NCBI GenBank assembly: GCA_951813515.1
Contig: OX638346.1
Location: 2,783,617-2,847,616, forward strand
Origin: an uncultured Pseudomonadales bacterium
Lineage (GTDB): Bacteria; Pseudomonadota; Gammaproteobacteria; Pseudomonadales; Azotimanducaceae
Reading direction: 5' to 3'
Length of the DNA: 64,000 nucleotides
The position numbers and the translations under genes are program-made. The notes below the pieces were generated by a model that worked only from the letters and a program-made list of their open reading frames with translations, was not told where the DNA came from and did no database searches. Positions 1 to 8,934 of the stretch are shown here, one piece after another (position 1 is the first letter of the stretch; the number at the start of each line of letters is the position of its first letter).

Positions 1-2
1 CC

Positions 3-803
3 TATGTCGATCCGGACGACCGGGGTATCGTCCCGCCCGAGGCGGTGGCCGACGCCATTGACGCGGATACCGCAATCGTCTCGATCATGCATGCGAACAA
101 CGAGATCGGCGTGGTCAACGACATCCGCGCCATCGGCGCGATCTGCCGCGAGCGGGGCGTGCCGTTCCACACCGACGCGGCCCAGAGCGTCGGCAAGATC
201 GACATCGACGTCCAGCTCGACAACATCGATCTCATGAGCGTTTCCGGCCACAAGATTTATGGGCCGAAGGGTATCGGCGTGCTGTTCGTGCGACGCCATC
301 CGTTCCTGCCCCTCGCTCCGCAGATACACGGCGGCGGTCACGAGCGCGGGATGCGCTCCGGAACGCTTGCCACCCACCAGATCGTCGGCCTCGGCGAGGC
401 GTGCGTCATCTGCCGCGAAGAACTCGACCGGGACAACGCCGAGAACAGGCGCATCCGCTCGTTGCGCGACCGCCTCTGGTCGCACCTGCGGCAGATGCCG
501 AAGACTCGGTTGAACGGCGATGAGGACCGGCGCCTGCCGGGCAACCTGAACGTGTCGTTCGGCGACGTCGACGGCGACACGCTGTTGACAGCGCTCGACG
601 ACCTGGCGGTTTCCACCGGCTCCGCCTGCACCTCGGCCACCGTGGAGCCGTCGTACGTCCTGAAAGCTCTTGGCGTTCCCGACGATCTGGCCCATGCGTC
701 GATCCGGTTCACCGTGGGCCGCTATACCACCAGCGAGGACGTGGACTACGCTGCGCGCCGCGTCGCCACCACCGTGGAGAAGCTGCGCGCCGCCCGCGTA
801 TAA
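3..803 (+). CDS. iscS: Cysteine desulfurase IscS, 5' truncated by the window edge
   Basis: PLP enzyme that takes sulfur from L-cysteine for Fe-S cluster assembly and tRNA thiolation in the cytoplasm. About 266 C-terminal residues are visible. The PLP-lysine motif [10 protein letters not shown] is near visible residue 84, and the mobile active-site loop SGSACTSA has its sulfur-accepting cysteine near visible residue 209, followed by [11 protein letters not shown], which is characteristic of the IscS branch. The protein stops soon after the fold ends and appears to lack the long C-terminal tail of E. coli IscS. The next gene is ndk; no iscU, iscA, hscBA or fdx follows. The start lies outside the window. 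Confidence 0.95.
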   Translation, partial: YVDPDDRGIVPPEAVADAIDADTAIVSIMHANNEIGVVNDIRAIGAICRERGVPFHTDAAQSVGKIDIDVQLDNIDLMSVSGHKIYGPKGIGVLFVRRHPFLPLAPQIHGGGHERGMRSGTLATHQIVGLGEACVICREELDRDNAENRRIRSLRDRLWSHLRQMPKTRLNGDEDRRLPGNLNVSFGDVDGDTLLTALDDLAVSTGSACTSATVEPSYVLKALGVPDDLAHASIRFTVGRYTTSEDVDYAARRVATTVEKLRAARV

Positions 804-804
804 T
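799..804 (+). promoter_or_regulatory. Possible -10 box for ndk-rlmN operon
   Basis: A perfect TATAAT overlaps the iscS stop codon, 58 bases before the ndk start. No convincing -35 hexamer lies 16-18 bases upstream, so this is a weak promoter candidate only. Confidence 0.25.
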
Positions 805-861
805 GCAGCGGGCATCTCCGGCCGCCCTCATGCGCCCCAAGTTCATTTCCAGGAGAGGCCA

Positions 862-1290
862 ATGCCAGTAGAGCGCACGCTGTCCATTGTCAAACCCGAT
901 GCCGTGGCCCGCAATGTCATCGGCGAGATCATCAGCCGATTCGAAACGGCCGGATTGCGTGTCGTCGCCGCGAAGATGACGCGGCTGTCCGCCGCTGACG
1001 CCGCCGGCTTCTACGCCGAGCACAAGGGCAAGCCCTTTTACGAGAAGCTGCTCGACTACATGAGTTCGGGGCCGGTCGTGCTCCAGGTGCTGGAAGGCGA
1101 GGACGCCATCGCGCTGAACCGCCGCCTGATGGGCGCGACCGATCCGGCCAAGGCGGATCCCGGCACGATTCGCGCGGACTTCGCCGATTCGCTCGACGCC
1201 AACGCCGTACACGGTTCGGACTCTCCGACGAGCGCGGCGCGTGAAATCGCGTACTTCTTCGATGGCGCGGAAATCTGTGCGCGGACATGA
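862..1290 (+). CDS. ndk: Nucleoside diphosphate kinase
   Basis: Transfers the gamma-phosphate of ATP to NDPs through a phosphohistidine, balancing NTP and dNTP pools. 142 residues, the normal bacterial length. The N-terminus [12 protein letters not shown] and the active-site segment NAVHGSDS are canonical; the phosphorylated histidine is His117. The ATG is preceded by AGGAGAGG at 851-858, which fixes the start. The stop overlaps the rlmN start in an ATGA, so the two are probably translationally coupled. Confidence 0.98.
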   Translation: MPVERTLSIVKPDAVARNVIGEIISRFETAGLRVVAAKMTRLSAADAAGFYAEHKGKPFYEKLLDYMSSGPVVLQVLEGEDAIALNRRLMGATDPAKADPGTIRADFADSLDANAVHGSDSPTSAAREIAYFFDGAEICART

Positions 1291-2417
1291 ACGTCCCCCG
1301 CGTCAATCTGTTGGGGTTTGATCGCGCCGGGCTTGAGCAGTATCTGGCCGGGTTCGGCGAAAAGCCCTTCCGCGCACGCATATTGCTGCGCTGGATCCAC
1401 AAACGCGGCGAGACCCGCTTCGAGGACATGACGGACCTGTCGAAGTCCTTGCGCGCGCGCCTCGCCGACGAGGCGGAGATTCGCCCGCCGGAGGTGGTCG
1501 AGCGCCGCGATGCGGGCGACGGCGTCAGCAAGTGGTCCGTGGCCGTCGCCGGCGGCAACGCCGTGGAGACGGTCCTGATTCCAGACCGCGGCCGGAATAC
1601 GCTGTGCATCTCGTCGCAGGCGGGCTGCGCCCTCGACTGCGCGTTCTGCGCCACTGGCAAGCAGGGGTTCGACGGCAACCTGACGCCGGCCGAGATCGCC
1701 GGGCAGGTGTGGCTCGCGGTGCGCGAGCTGGAGCGCCGCGGCGACGAACGCGGCCTCACCAACGTCGTATTCATGGGCATGGGCGAGCCGCTCCTCAATT
1801 TTGACGCCAGCGTCGCGGTGGCCAATCTGCTCATGGACGACCTTGCCTACGGCCTGTCCAAGCGGCGCGTGACCATCAGCACGGCGGGCGTTGTGCCGAA
1901 AATCCGGTCGCTCACCGATCACACGGACTGCGCCCTGGCCGTCAGCCTGCACGCGGCGGACGACGCCTTGCGCGACTGGCTTGTTCCTCTCAACCGGCGC
2001 TATCCGCTGGCGGAGTTGATAGACGCCTGCCGGGCATACCTGTCCCACGTCGGTGAGCGCCGGTCGGTGACCTTTGAATACGCGCTGATGAAAGGCGTCA
2101 ACGACAGCCTGTCCCACGCGGCGGCGCTGGCCGGGCTCTTGCGCAACCTCCGCTGCAAGATCAACCTGATACCGTTCAACCCGTTTCCCGACGCGGATTT
2201 CGAACGGCCCGACGCGAGCGCGATCACGGCGTTCCAGACCTGCCTGCTGAACGCGGGCTACACGGCCACGCTGCGGGCGACCCGGGGCGACGAGATAGCC
2301 GCGGCGTGCGGCCAGCTTACCGGTGCGGTGCGAGACCGGACCAACAGGCGGGCGCGATATATCGCCCGCCTTCGCCAACCACCGGTTTCTGCCCCCGCGG
2401 AATTGCCCGCCCGATGA
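1287..2417 (+). CDS. rlmN: 23S rRNA/tRNA adenine-C2 methyltransferase RlmN (radical SAM)
   Basis: Radical-SAM enzyme that methylates C2 of A2503 in 23S rRNA and A37 in some tRNAs. The 4Fe-4S ligands are in CALDCAFC (Cys114, Cys118, Cys121). The late cysteine in AACGQL (Cys341) fits the catalytic mCys partner. MGMGEPLLN is the family glycine-rich motif. 376 residues is full length. It overlaps ndk by ATGA at the 5' end and the RodZ-like gene by ATGA at the 3' end. The ndk-rlmN-rodZ order matches gammaproteobacteria, but pilW/pilF, often found between rlmN and rodZ, is absent. Confidence 0.97.
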   Translation: MNVPRVNLLGFDRAGLEQYLAGFGEKPFRARILLRWIHKRGETRFEDMTDLSKSLRARLADEAEIRPPEVVERRDAGDGVSKWSVAVAGGNAVETVLIPDRGRNTLCISSQAGCALDCAFCATGKQGFDGNLTPAEIAGQVWLAVRELERRGDERGLTNVVFMGMGEPLLNFDASVAVANLLMDDLAYGLSKRRVTISTAGVVPKIRSLTDHTDCALAVSLHAADDALRDWLVPLNRRYPLAELIDACRAYLSHVGERRSVTFEYALMKGVNDSLSHAAALAGLLRNLRCKINLIPFNPFPDADFERPDASAITAFQTCLLNAGYTATLRATRGDEIAAACGQLTGAVRDRTNRRARYIARLRQPPVSAPAELPAR

Positions 2418-3499
2418 GCGAATCGGATTTACCGGGCGCCGCACTGCGCACAGCGCGGGAGGAGCAGGGTCTTGGAGTGCGCGAGGTTGCAAGCGCCCTG
2501 AAAGTGCCCGCGATCGTCGTGACGAACATCGAAGACGAGAAGTTCGACGAGTTGCCGGCGAGGGTGTTTGCGCGCGCGTACCTGCGCAGGTATGCCGAGC
2601 TTGTGGGGCTGGAGCCCCAGAGAGTGCTTTGGGCGTACGACCAGAAGACGGACCCCGATCGGACAGAGGAAGCCGAGACGCAACGGTTGCGCGGAGTTTC
2701 CGATTCGATGGCGACATTCGTGAGGGAAATGAAGGCGCGGCATTGGCAGTCGTGGGTGTTTGGCGGCACGGTGGTTCTCTTCTCCGCGCTGGCGGGCCTG
2801 TTCCTCTGGTTCGCCTGGCCATCCGACGCGCCGATGGCCACCGCGCCGGCCGGGGAGCCAACCGAGGTTGCAGTTGGCGATACCGCGCAGCCAGCTTCTT
2901 CCGCGGACGATGCGGTTCCTGACGAAGCGTCGGAGCCGGTTTCCGACGAAACAATCGGACCACGGGCGGACGAATCCCTGGCCCAGGGCGAGCCGCCTGT
3001 CGCCGACAGTGCGTCGGCCCCTGTTCTGGATCGATCGCCGACCGGTGCGCCGGATAGCTCTCTGGACGCCCAGACAGCCGTGCCGCCGGACAGATCTCCA
3101 GACACCCAGCCAGCCGTCCCGCCGGACGCCTCGCCTGACAGATCTCCAGCCGCCGCACCGAACGGCTCTCCCGACGGACGGTCGGACTCCCCGTCGAACG
3201 CTCCCGAGGAGGAACCCGTCGCCTTGTCGAACCCGCTTACCTATGTGCCTGGCGATGAACACATGCTCGCCTTTCAGTTCGCCCAGGACTCCTGGGTGGA
3301 GGTGATTGACGCCTCGGGTGCCCGTCTGCACCAGGACCTGGAACGCGCCGACGACCGGTTGGAAGTGCGCGGGGTGGCGCCGTTCACCATCACGCTCGGT
3401 TATGCGCCGGGCGTGCAGCTCGAGTACAACGGCGAGCCGGTAATCCTCGCGCAGCACACGAACGACAACAACGTCGCAAAGCTGGTGCTTGGCCTGTGA
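2414..3499 (+). CDS. rodZ: RodZ-like cytoskeletal/HTH membrane protein
   Basis: Single-pass inner-membrane protein of the RodZ family, which links the MreB cytoskeleton to the envelope. 361 residues: an N-terminal HTH_25-type helix-turn-helix (about 8-70), a transmembrane helix (about 111-135), a long Pro/Asp/Ser-rich periplasmic linker (about 140-270) with a degenerate repeated PPDxSPD pattern, and a C-terminal beta domain of the DUF4115 type (about 275-361). The ATG overlapping the rlmN stop is preferred over an in-frame ATG inside rlmN. The low-complexity linker is unrelated to the GGGACACCCATC repeat family. In E. coli ispG lies between rodZ and hisS; here it is missing. Confidence 0.88.
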   Translation: MSESDLPGAALRTAREEQGLGVREVASALKVPAIVVTNIEDEKFDELPARVFARAYLRRYAELVGLEPQRVLWAYDQKTDPDRTEEAETQRLRGVSDSMATFVREMKARHWQSWVFGGTVVLFSALAGLFLWFAWPSDAPMATAPAGEPTEVAVGDTAQPASSADDAVPDEASEPVSDETIGPRADESLAQGEPPVADSASAPVLDRSPTGAPDSSLDAQTAVPPDRSPDTQPAVPPDASPDRSPAAAPNGSPDGRSDSPSNAPEEEPVALSNPLTYVPGDEHMLAFQFAQDSWVEVIDASGARLHQDLERADDRLEVRGVAPFTITLGYAPGVQLEYNGEPVILAQHTNDNNVAKLVLGL

Positions 3500-4779
3500 G
3501 CGGGCGATACCAGGCCGTTCGTGGCATGCGCGATCTCGCCGCAGCGGACGCGGCGGAACTGCGGCAGGTGGAGGATCAATGCATGGCCGTGGCGCGCGCC
3601 TTCGGGTTCGAGGAGATCCGCCTGCCCCTGGTGGAGTCCGAAGAACTCTTCAGCCGTGGGATTGGTGTAGGGACCGATATCGTGTCCAAGGAGATGTATG
3701 CCTTCGACGACCGCAGGGGCAAGCGCCTGGCGCTGCGTCCGGAGGGAACCGCCGGTTGCGCGCGCGCCTGCATCGAGCGCGGCCTGCTGCACAATCAGAC
3801 CCAGCGTCTCTGGTATTCCGGTCCGATGTTCCGCTACGAGCGCCCGCAACAGGGCCGCTACCGCCAGCACGACCAGTTCGGGGCGGAAATCTTTGGCGTT
3901 GCCGGAGCGGAGGCGGACGCGGAGCTGATTCAGATGACGGCGGCAATCTGGGAAGCCCTCGGCATCGGTCATGCAGTGCGGCTGGAGATCAACGCCATCG
4001 GATCCGGCGCCTCGCGAGCCGCGTATCTCGAAGCGCTGGTCGCCTACCTCTCACCGTACGAGAGTGAACTCGACGGCGACAGCCGCGCGCGCCTTCGTAT
4101 GAACCCGTTGCGCATCCTGGACAGCAAGGTGGCGTCCACGCAGCGTATCCTTGAGGAGGCCCCGAACCTGGCGGACTACCTCGATGCCACCGAGCGAGAG
4201 CAGTTCCATTCGCTGCGGGAACTGCTCGACGCGCTGGGACTGTCCTACCGCGTGAATCCCCGGTTGGTGCGGGGCTTCGACTACTACACGCATACGGTGG
4301 TCGAGTGGACAACGGAGGGAATCGGCGCCCAGGACGCGGTGGGCGGTGGTGGCCGCTACGACGGACTGATCGAGCTTCTCGGCGGGAGACCCACACCGGC
4401 AGCCGGATTCGCCATGGGAATGGACCGCGTTGCGCTGTTGCGCCAGGCGGTCACCGAAGGTTCGCCGTATCGCTCGACGGACGTGTACGTCGTCATGCAG
4501 GACGGCAAGCACGTGCCGGAAGCAATGGCGGCTGCGCAGGCTCTGCGCGTTCGCGTGCCGGGGTTGCGGGTTCGTCTGCACGCGGGAGGGGGCGGTCTGT
4601 CGGCCCAGTTCCGGCGCGCCGACCGCAGTGGCGCGGATTGGGCAATGATTGTCGGCGAGGCTGAAATAGCCGAGAATCGCGTCTCCCTGAAATGGCTGCG
4701 CGAGGATCGCCCGCAGGCGTTCGCTTCGATAGAGGAAGCGGCGGCGATGATTCGCGACGCGCAAACGGACGGACGTTGA
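3496..4779 (+). CDS. hisS: Histidine--tRNA ligase
   Basis: Class II aminoacyl-tRNA synthetase charging tRNA-His. 427 residues, normal length. Motif 2 (MFRYERPQQGRYRQH), the histidine-A peptides LVRGFDYYT and GGGRYDGL, and motif 3 (AAGFAMGMDRV) are all present, followed by the anticodon-binding domain. The start is GTG, in a GTGA overlap with rodZ; the peptide begins MSGRYQAVRGMRD, the conserved N-terminal motif, which supports it. Confidence 0.97.
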   Translation: MSGRYQAVRGMRDLAAADAAELRQVEDQCMAVARAFGFEEIRLPLVESEELFSRGIGVGTDIVSKEMYAFDDRRGKRLALRPEGTAGCARACIERGLLHNQTQRLWYSGPMFRYERPQQGRYRQHDQFGAEIFGVAGAEADAELIQMTAAIWEALGIGHAVRLEINAIGSGASRAAYLEALVAYLSPYESELDGDSRARLRMNPLRILDSKVASTQRILEEAPNLADYLDATEREQFHSLRELLDALGLSYRVNPRLVRGFDYYTHTVVEWTTEGIGAQDAVGGGGRYDGLIELLGGRPTPAAGFAMGMDRVALLRQAVTEGSPYRSTDVYVVMQDGKHVPEAMAAAQALRVRVPGLRVRLHAGGGGLSAQFRRADRSGADWAMIVGEAEIAENRVSLKWLREDRPQAFASIEEAAAMIRDAQTDGR

Positions 4780-4783
4780 TCGC

Positions 4784-5497
4784 GTGTCTGAGTTTCGTAC
4801 TGACGAGGAATGGGTCGATTGGATCCGGAACTGGTGGTCGCGCCACGGCCTTGCCCTGATCGCCGGCATCGTGCTGGCGGTGGGCGGCGTGATTGGCTGG
4901 CGCTGGTACCAGGACTACCGGCAGGGCCAGGCCGAAGGGGCTTCCCTCGAGTACAGCGCGTACCTGACCGCACGCGCCCTGGGCGGCGACGCGTCCGAAG
5001 ATGCCGCCAATCTCGCACAGGCGCGCGAAGGCACGGCGTATCACGTCTTCGCCCTCATGCATGAGGCGAGCGACGCGGTCGGTAGCGAGGACTTCGAGCG
5101 CGCGGCCGCGTTGTTGTCGGCGAGCATGGACTACGCCCAGGACGACATCCTCCGCGACCTGGTCGCGGTCCGACTTGCGAAAGTCCAGAGACAGCTCGGC
5201 GAAATCGACGAAGCGCTAGAGATCCTGGCGGGCGTGCTGAGTCCGGGGTTTGCCGCGCAGGTCGCGGAACTCACGGGCGATATTCTGTTGCAGAAAGGCG
5301 ATGACCTGGGTGCGCGCCAGGCGTATCAATCCGCCCTCGAACACGAATCGACGACTGGCACCGGCGATATGCTGCTGGAGTTGAAACTGGCCACCGTGGC
5401 GGCTGCGGAACCCGCCGCGCCTGTGGAAGCTGCGGAACCGGCCGCGCCTGCGGAACCGGCCGCGTCCGGCCTCGAAAAGGAAGATCCCTCGGAATGA
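4784..5497 (+). CDS. YfgM-like membrane TPR protein (ancillary SecYEG/BamB partner)
   Basis: Membrane-anchored tetratricopeptide protein of the YfgM family, which in E. coli associates with SecYEG and periplasmic chaperones. 237 residues: cytoplasmic N-terminus with WVDWIRNWW, a transmembrane helix (about 22-42), and a periplasmic alpha-helical TPR region up to about 200. The Ala/Pro/Glu-rich tail has repeated AAEPAAP units and is longer than in E. coli. The GTG start lies 5 bases after hisS. The stop overlaps bamB (ATGA). Position between hisS and bamB is the main support for the call. Confidence 0.88.
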   Translation: MSEFRTDEEWVDWIRNWWSRHGLALIAGIVLAVGGVIGWRWYQDYRQGQAEGASLEYSAYLTARALGGDASEDAANLAQAREGTAYHVFALMHEASDAVGSEDFERAAALLSASMDYAQDDILRDLVAVRLAKVQRQLGEIDEALEILAGVLSPGFAAQVAELTGDILLQKGDDLGARQAYQSALEHESTTGTGDMLLELKLATVAAAEPAAPVEAAEPAAPAEPAASGLEKEDPSE

Positions 5498-6720
5498 AGT
5501 GTGTTTTTCGGATCGGCGCGGTCCTTGCGCTGCTGTCGGTGGTCGGATGCAGCTGGTTCGACTGGGTGCCGGGGGTTGGTGGCGGAAAGAAAGAGGATCC
5601 CGCCAAACCGGTTCCGCTGGTCGAGTTTGCCGAGGAAGCCGACGTGGTGCGGTTGTGGCAGGCGTCCGTTGGCAAGGGTCTCGGCCGCAAGTACCTGCGG
5701 CTGACGCCGGCCATCCTCGCCGACCGTGTCTACGCGGCGGACGCCTACGGCGCAGTCGCGGCATTCGATCGTTTCACTGGAAGGAACGCCTGGCGCACCA
5801 GTATCGGCAAGCCGGACGGCGGGGCGGGTTTCAAGTTCTGGGACCGGCGCGACCCGTCCTTCGTAACGGGCGGCGTCGGCGCGGCCAGCGGACGGGTGCT
5901 GGTCGGGACCACGCGGGGCGAAATCGTCGCGCTGGACGCGGCGGACGGGTCCCCCTTGTGGCGGGCCGAAGCCAGCAGCGAAGTATTGTCGCCCCCGGTC
6001 GGCGCCGAAGACCTGGTGGTCGTGCAGACCTCAGACGGTCGGATCGCCGCGCTCAACAGTGCCGACGGCTCGCCGCGCTGGAGCTTCGACACCCAGCCGC
6101 CGATATTGACGCTGCGCGGCACCGCGGAGCCCTCGCTGCGCGGCGGGCTGGTTTATGCGGGATTCGCCACCGGCAAGGTCGCGGCGTTCCGCGCCGAGAA
6201 CGGGGACCTCATCTGGGAGCAGCGCGTCATGCTGCCCGAAGGTCGTTCCGAACTGGGTCGGATGGTGGACATCGACGGATCACCCCTGTTCCTGCGCGGC
6301 GTCCTCTACGCGGTCAGCTTCCAGGGGCGTCTGAAAGCGTTCAGGGGAACCGACGGCGCTCCGATGTGGGAAATGGAGATGTCTTCATTTCTCGACCTCG
6401 CCGAAGGCTACGGCCAGCTCTACGTCGTGTCGGACGAAGGCGTCGTCAGCGCTGTCGAGCAGACTGATTCGACGTTGGTGTGGCAGCAGGAGGGTCTGCG
6501 CAATCGGGAACTGACCAGTCCCGTGGCGTTCAGCAACTACGTCGTGGTGGGTGACGCCGAAGGATACCTGCACGTGCTTGCCCAGAGCGACGGCCGTTTC
6601 GTCGCCCGGCGCAAGGTTGGCGACGGCCTCCGCTCCGGCATGACGGTCGCGGACAACGTCGTCTACGTACTCACCAACGATGGCCGGTTGAACGCGCTGG
6701 AGATCAGGCGCAGGACATGA
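5494..6720 (+). CDS. bamB: Outer membrane assembly lipoprotein BamB
   Basis: Eight-bladed beta-propeller lipoprotein of the BAM complex, which inserts beta-barrel proteins into the outer membrane. 408 residues. The lipoprotein signal peptide ends LSVVGC with the lipidated Cys19. PQQ-like blade motifs recur (VYAADAYGAVAAFD, IVALDAADGSPLW, IAALNSADGSPRW, LKAFRGTDGAPMW). Overlaps both neighbours by ATGA in the yfgM-bamB-der order usual for gammaproteobacteria. Confidence 0.96.
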   Translation: MKCVFRIGAVLALLSVVGCSWFDWVPGVGGGKKEDPAKPVPLVEFAEEADVVRLWQASVGKGLGRKYLRLTPAILADRVYAADAYGAVAAFDRFTGRNAWRTSIGKPDGGAGFKFWDRRDPSFVTGGVGAASGRVLVGTTRGEIVALDAADGSPLWRAEASSEVLSPPVGAEDLVVVQTSDGRIAALNSADGSPRWSFDTQPPILTLRGTAEPSLRGGLVYAGFATGKVAAFRAENGDLIWEQRVMLPEGRSELGRMVDIDGSPLFLRGVLYAVSFQGRLKAFRGTDGAPMWEMEMSSFLDLAEGYGQLYVVSDEGVVSAVEQTDSTLVWQQEGLRNRELTSPVAFSNYVVVGDAEGYLHVLAQSDGRFVARRKVGDGLRSGMTVADNVVYVLTNDGRLNALEIRRRT

Positions 6721-8414
6721 CCGTCGTCGCCCTCGTGGGCCGGCCGAACGTTGGGAAATCCACCCTGTTCAACCGGCTGACGGCGGCCCGCGACGCGCTG
6801 GTCGCGAATCGGCCCGGACTCACCCGCGACCGCCAGTACGGCATTGCCGACCTCGACGGGCGCACCGTGGTCCTAATCGACACGGGCGGCCTCGCCAACG
6901 ATGTCGACGACCCCTCAATGGCATCGCTGGTGGCCGAGCAGGCGAACGTCGCTATCGACGAGTCCGACTGGGTGGTGTTCCTGGTCAACGCCCGCGAAGG
7001 CCTCAATGCAGCGGACGAAGAGATCGCGGACGGTCTCCGCCGTCGCGGCGCTCGCCCGCTGCTCGTCGCGAACAAGATCGACGGCGTTCCGCCCGAGACC
7101 GCGCTTGCCGACTTCTCCCGCCTCGGCTTCGGTGCCCCCCTGCTCATATCCGCAGCCCACGGCCGCGGCATCGCCGCCTTCCGCGAGAGTCTGGCGGAGT
7201 GCATCGACTCTGGCGCCGGGGATGCCGTTGGTGCCGTTGGGGATGGTGCTGTTGGGGACACCCATCCCGATCCTGGCGCCGAGGACACCCATCCTGGGGA
7301 GGACACCCATCCTGGTGGTGCTGTTGGGGATGGTGCTGTTGGGGACACCGGTGCTGTTGGGGACACCCATCCCGATCCTGGCGCCGAGGACACCCATCTT
7401 TGGGAGGACACCCATCCCAGTAAGGACACCCATCCTGGGGAGGACACCCATACCGGGAAGGACACCCATCCTACTGCCACCTGGGACACCCATCTGGGGG
7501 ACACCCATCCCGAAGCGGACAGGTGGGATGCAGGGAACTCCTCCGGGATGCCGAAGGTGGCGGTGGTCGGGCGTCCGAATGTCGGCAAGTCGACGCTCGT
7601 CAACCGGCTCCTTGGCGATACCCGCCAGATCGTCTCCGAGACGCCGGGGACGACGCGCGATGCGGTGTACGTGCCTTTCCGGCGCGGTGACTCGGACTAT
7701 CTGCTGATCGATACGGCCGGTGTGCGCCGCCGGGGCCGCGTTCACGACATGGTCGAGAAGTTCTCTGTGGCCAAGACGCTCGAAGCGCTGAGCCGAGCGG
7801 ATGTCGCGCTCGTCCTGATCGATGCCCGCGAAGGGTTGGTGGATCAGGATCTGAACATTCTGCGGTACGCTGCTGACGCGGGAACGGGCCTGATCCTGGC
7901 GGTGAACAAGTGGGACGGGGTCTCGCCGGAGGAGCGGGCGGGGGTTCGCAAGGGCATGGATCGCCGGATGCGGTTCGCGCCCTGGGTTCCGGCCAGATTC
8001 ATCTCCGCCTTACGCGGCACGGGCGTCGCCGGGCTTATGCGCCTAGTTGACGAAATCCATATGGCTGCGGGACGGGACGCGTCGCCCGCCCAGTTGACCC
8101 GCATCCTCAACCAGGCGACGGAGGACCACCCACCGCCCGCCGTGAGCGGCCGACCGATCAAGCTCCGCTTTGCCCACAGGGTAGGTTCGCGTCCGCTGGT
8201 CATCGCCGTGCACGGAAACCGCACCGGCGTCCTGCCTGCATCCTACGTGCGCTATCTGGAAAACACCTATCGCGACGCGCTGTCGCTCGCGGGCGTGCCC
8301 GTCAAGATCGTGTTGCAATCGGGTAACAACCCCTTCTCGGGCAGGCGCAACGAACTCACCCGCAGGCAGCGAATCCGACGCCAGCGCGTCATTCGCCGCG
8401 ACCGGCGTCGCTGA
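6717..8414 (+). CDS. der: Ribosome assembly GTPase Der with a repeat-encoded linker between its G domains
   Basis: Tandem-GTPase factor essential for 50S subunit maturation. Both P-loops are intact (GRPNVGKS near residues 8-15 and 283-290), with NKID and NKWD G4 motifs and a C-terminal KH domain ending in an Arg-rich tail. The protein is 565 residues against about 450-490 usual. The extra length is a stretch at about 166-277 rich in DTHP units, encoded by 11 in-frame copies of GGACACCCAT. The reading frame is uninterrupted and both domains look normal, so I infer a functional enzyme with an expanded linker. Follows bamB with an ATGA overlap. Confidence 0.96.
   Translation: MTVVALVGRPNVGKSTLFNRLTAARDALVANRPGLTRDRQYGIADLDGRTVVLIDTGGLANDVDDPSMASLVAEQANVAIDESDWVVFLVNAREGLNAADEEIADGLRRRGARPLLVANKIDGVPPETALADFSRLGFGAPLLISAAHGRGIAAFRESLAECIDSGAGDAVGAVGDGAVGDTHPDPGAEDTHPGEDTHPGGAVGDGAVGDTGAVGDTHPDPGAEDTHLWEDTHPSKDTHPGEDTHTGKDTHPTATWDTHLGDTHPEADRWDAGNSSGMPKVAVVGRPNVGKSTLVNRLLGDTRQIVSETPGTTRDAVYVPFRRGDSDYLLIDTAGVRRRGRVHDMVEKFSVAKTLEALSRADVALVLIDAREGLVDQDLNILRYAADAGTGLILAVNKWDGVSPEERAGVRKGMDRRMRFAPWVPARFISALRGTGVAGLMRLVDEIHMAAGRDASPAQLTRILNQATEDHPPPAVSGRPIKLRFAHRVGSRPLVIAVHGNRTGVLPASYVRYLENTYRDALSLAGVPVKIVLQSGNNPFSGRRNELTRRQRIRRQRVIRRDRRR
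7255..7510 (+). repeat. Repeat array A (inside der)
   Basis: Eleven copies of GGACACCCAT on the + strand with spacers of about 5-40 bases, all read in the frame GAC-ACC-CAT (Asp-Thr-His). A larger block is partly duplicated: the string GGGACACCCATCCCGATC followed by CTGGCGCCGAGGACACCC occurs twice, about 115 bases apart, implying local duplication after insertion. Confidence 0.9.
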
Positions 8415-8586
8415 CCGTCCCGAATCGAGGCCTGAACACCAGTTCAGGCTGCTTCCTTTCAGCCCCAAAGCCGGACTCGCCCAAAGTGGGATAGGCACCT
8501 CCCGACCCCATCGCCGCGAGAGACAGCCATTGGCGTAAAGGACTGGCGTAGAGGTCGGCCATCTCCCATGGCCCAGCACCGGTGTA

Positions 8587-8887
8587 GGGGACACCCATTT
8601 TCGAGGGGACAGCCATCTTCCCGTCCGAGGACACCCATCCCGGGGAGGACGCCCATCTTCCCGTCGTCCACATCTTCTAAGGGACAGCCGTCTTTCCGTC
8701 GGCGTTAAGGACAGCCATCTCCAGTCGTCGATCTCAGTCGGCCGCCATCTCCCGCTAAGGACAGCCACCTCCACGTCAAGGACGGCTATCCTCCGCTTCG
8801 AGGACAGCCATCTCCCGAGGACAGCCATCGCCCGGCGTCAGGCACCAGCCATCTCCCGAGGACAGCCATCGCCCGGCGTCAGGCACC
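8587..8887 (+). repeat. Repeat array B (der / M23 peptidase intergenic)
   Basis: About seven good copies of GGACACCCAT or GGACAGCCAT plus several degenerate ones (for example GGACGCCCAT, GGACAGCCGT). The last part contains a nearly exact duplicate of a 37-39 base block ending GCCCGGCGTCAGGCACC. The array fills most of the 520-base gap 8415-8934 between the convergent der and M23 genes; I see no gene or clear terminator in the remainder. Confidence 0.85.
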
Positions 8888-8934
8888 TGCGATGCAGTAG
8901 TCGCGTTGATTTGAGAGGGCGCTTGAAGCCCGCG

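Noticed and set aside
1056-3158. 700-codon minus-strand frame opposite ndk, rlmN and rodZ
   Set aside because: High-GC antisense shadow; the plus strand carries clear conserved genes with proper motifs.
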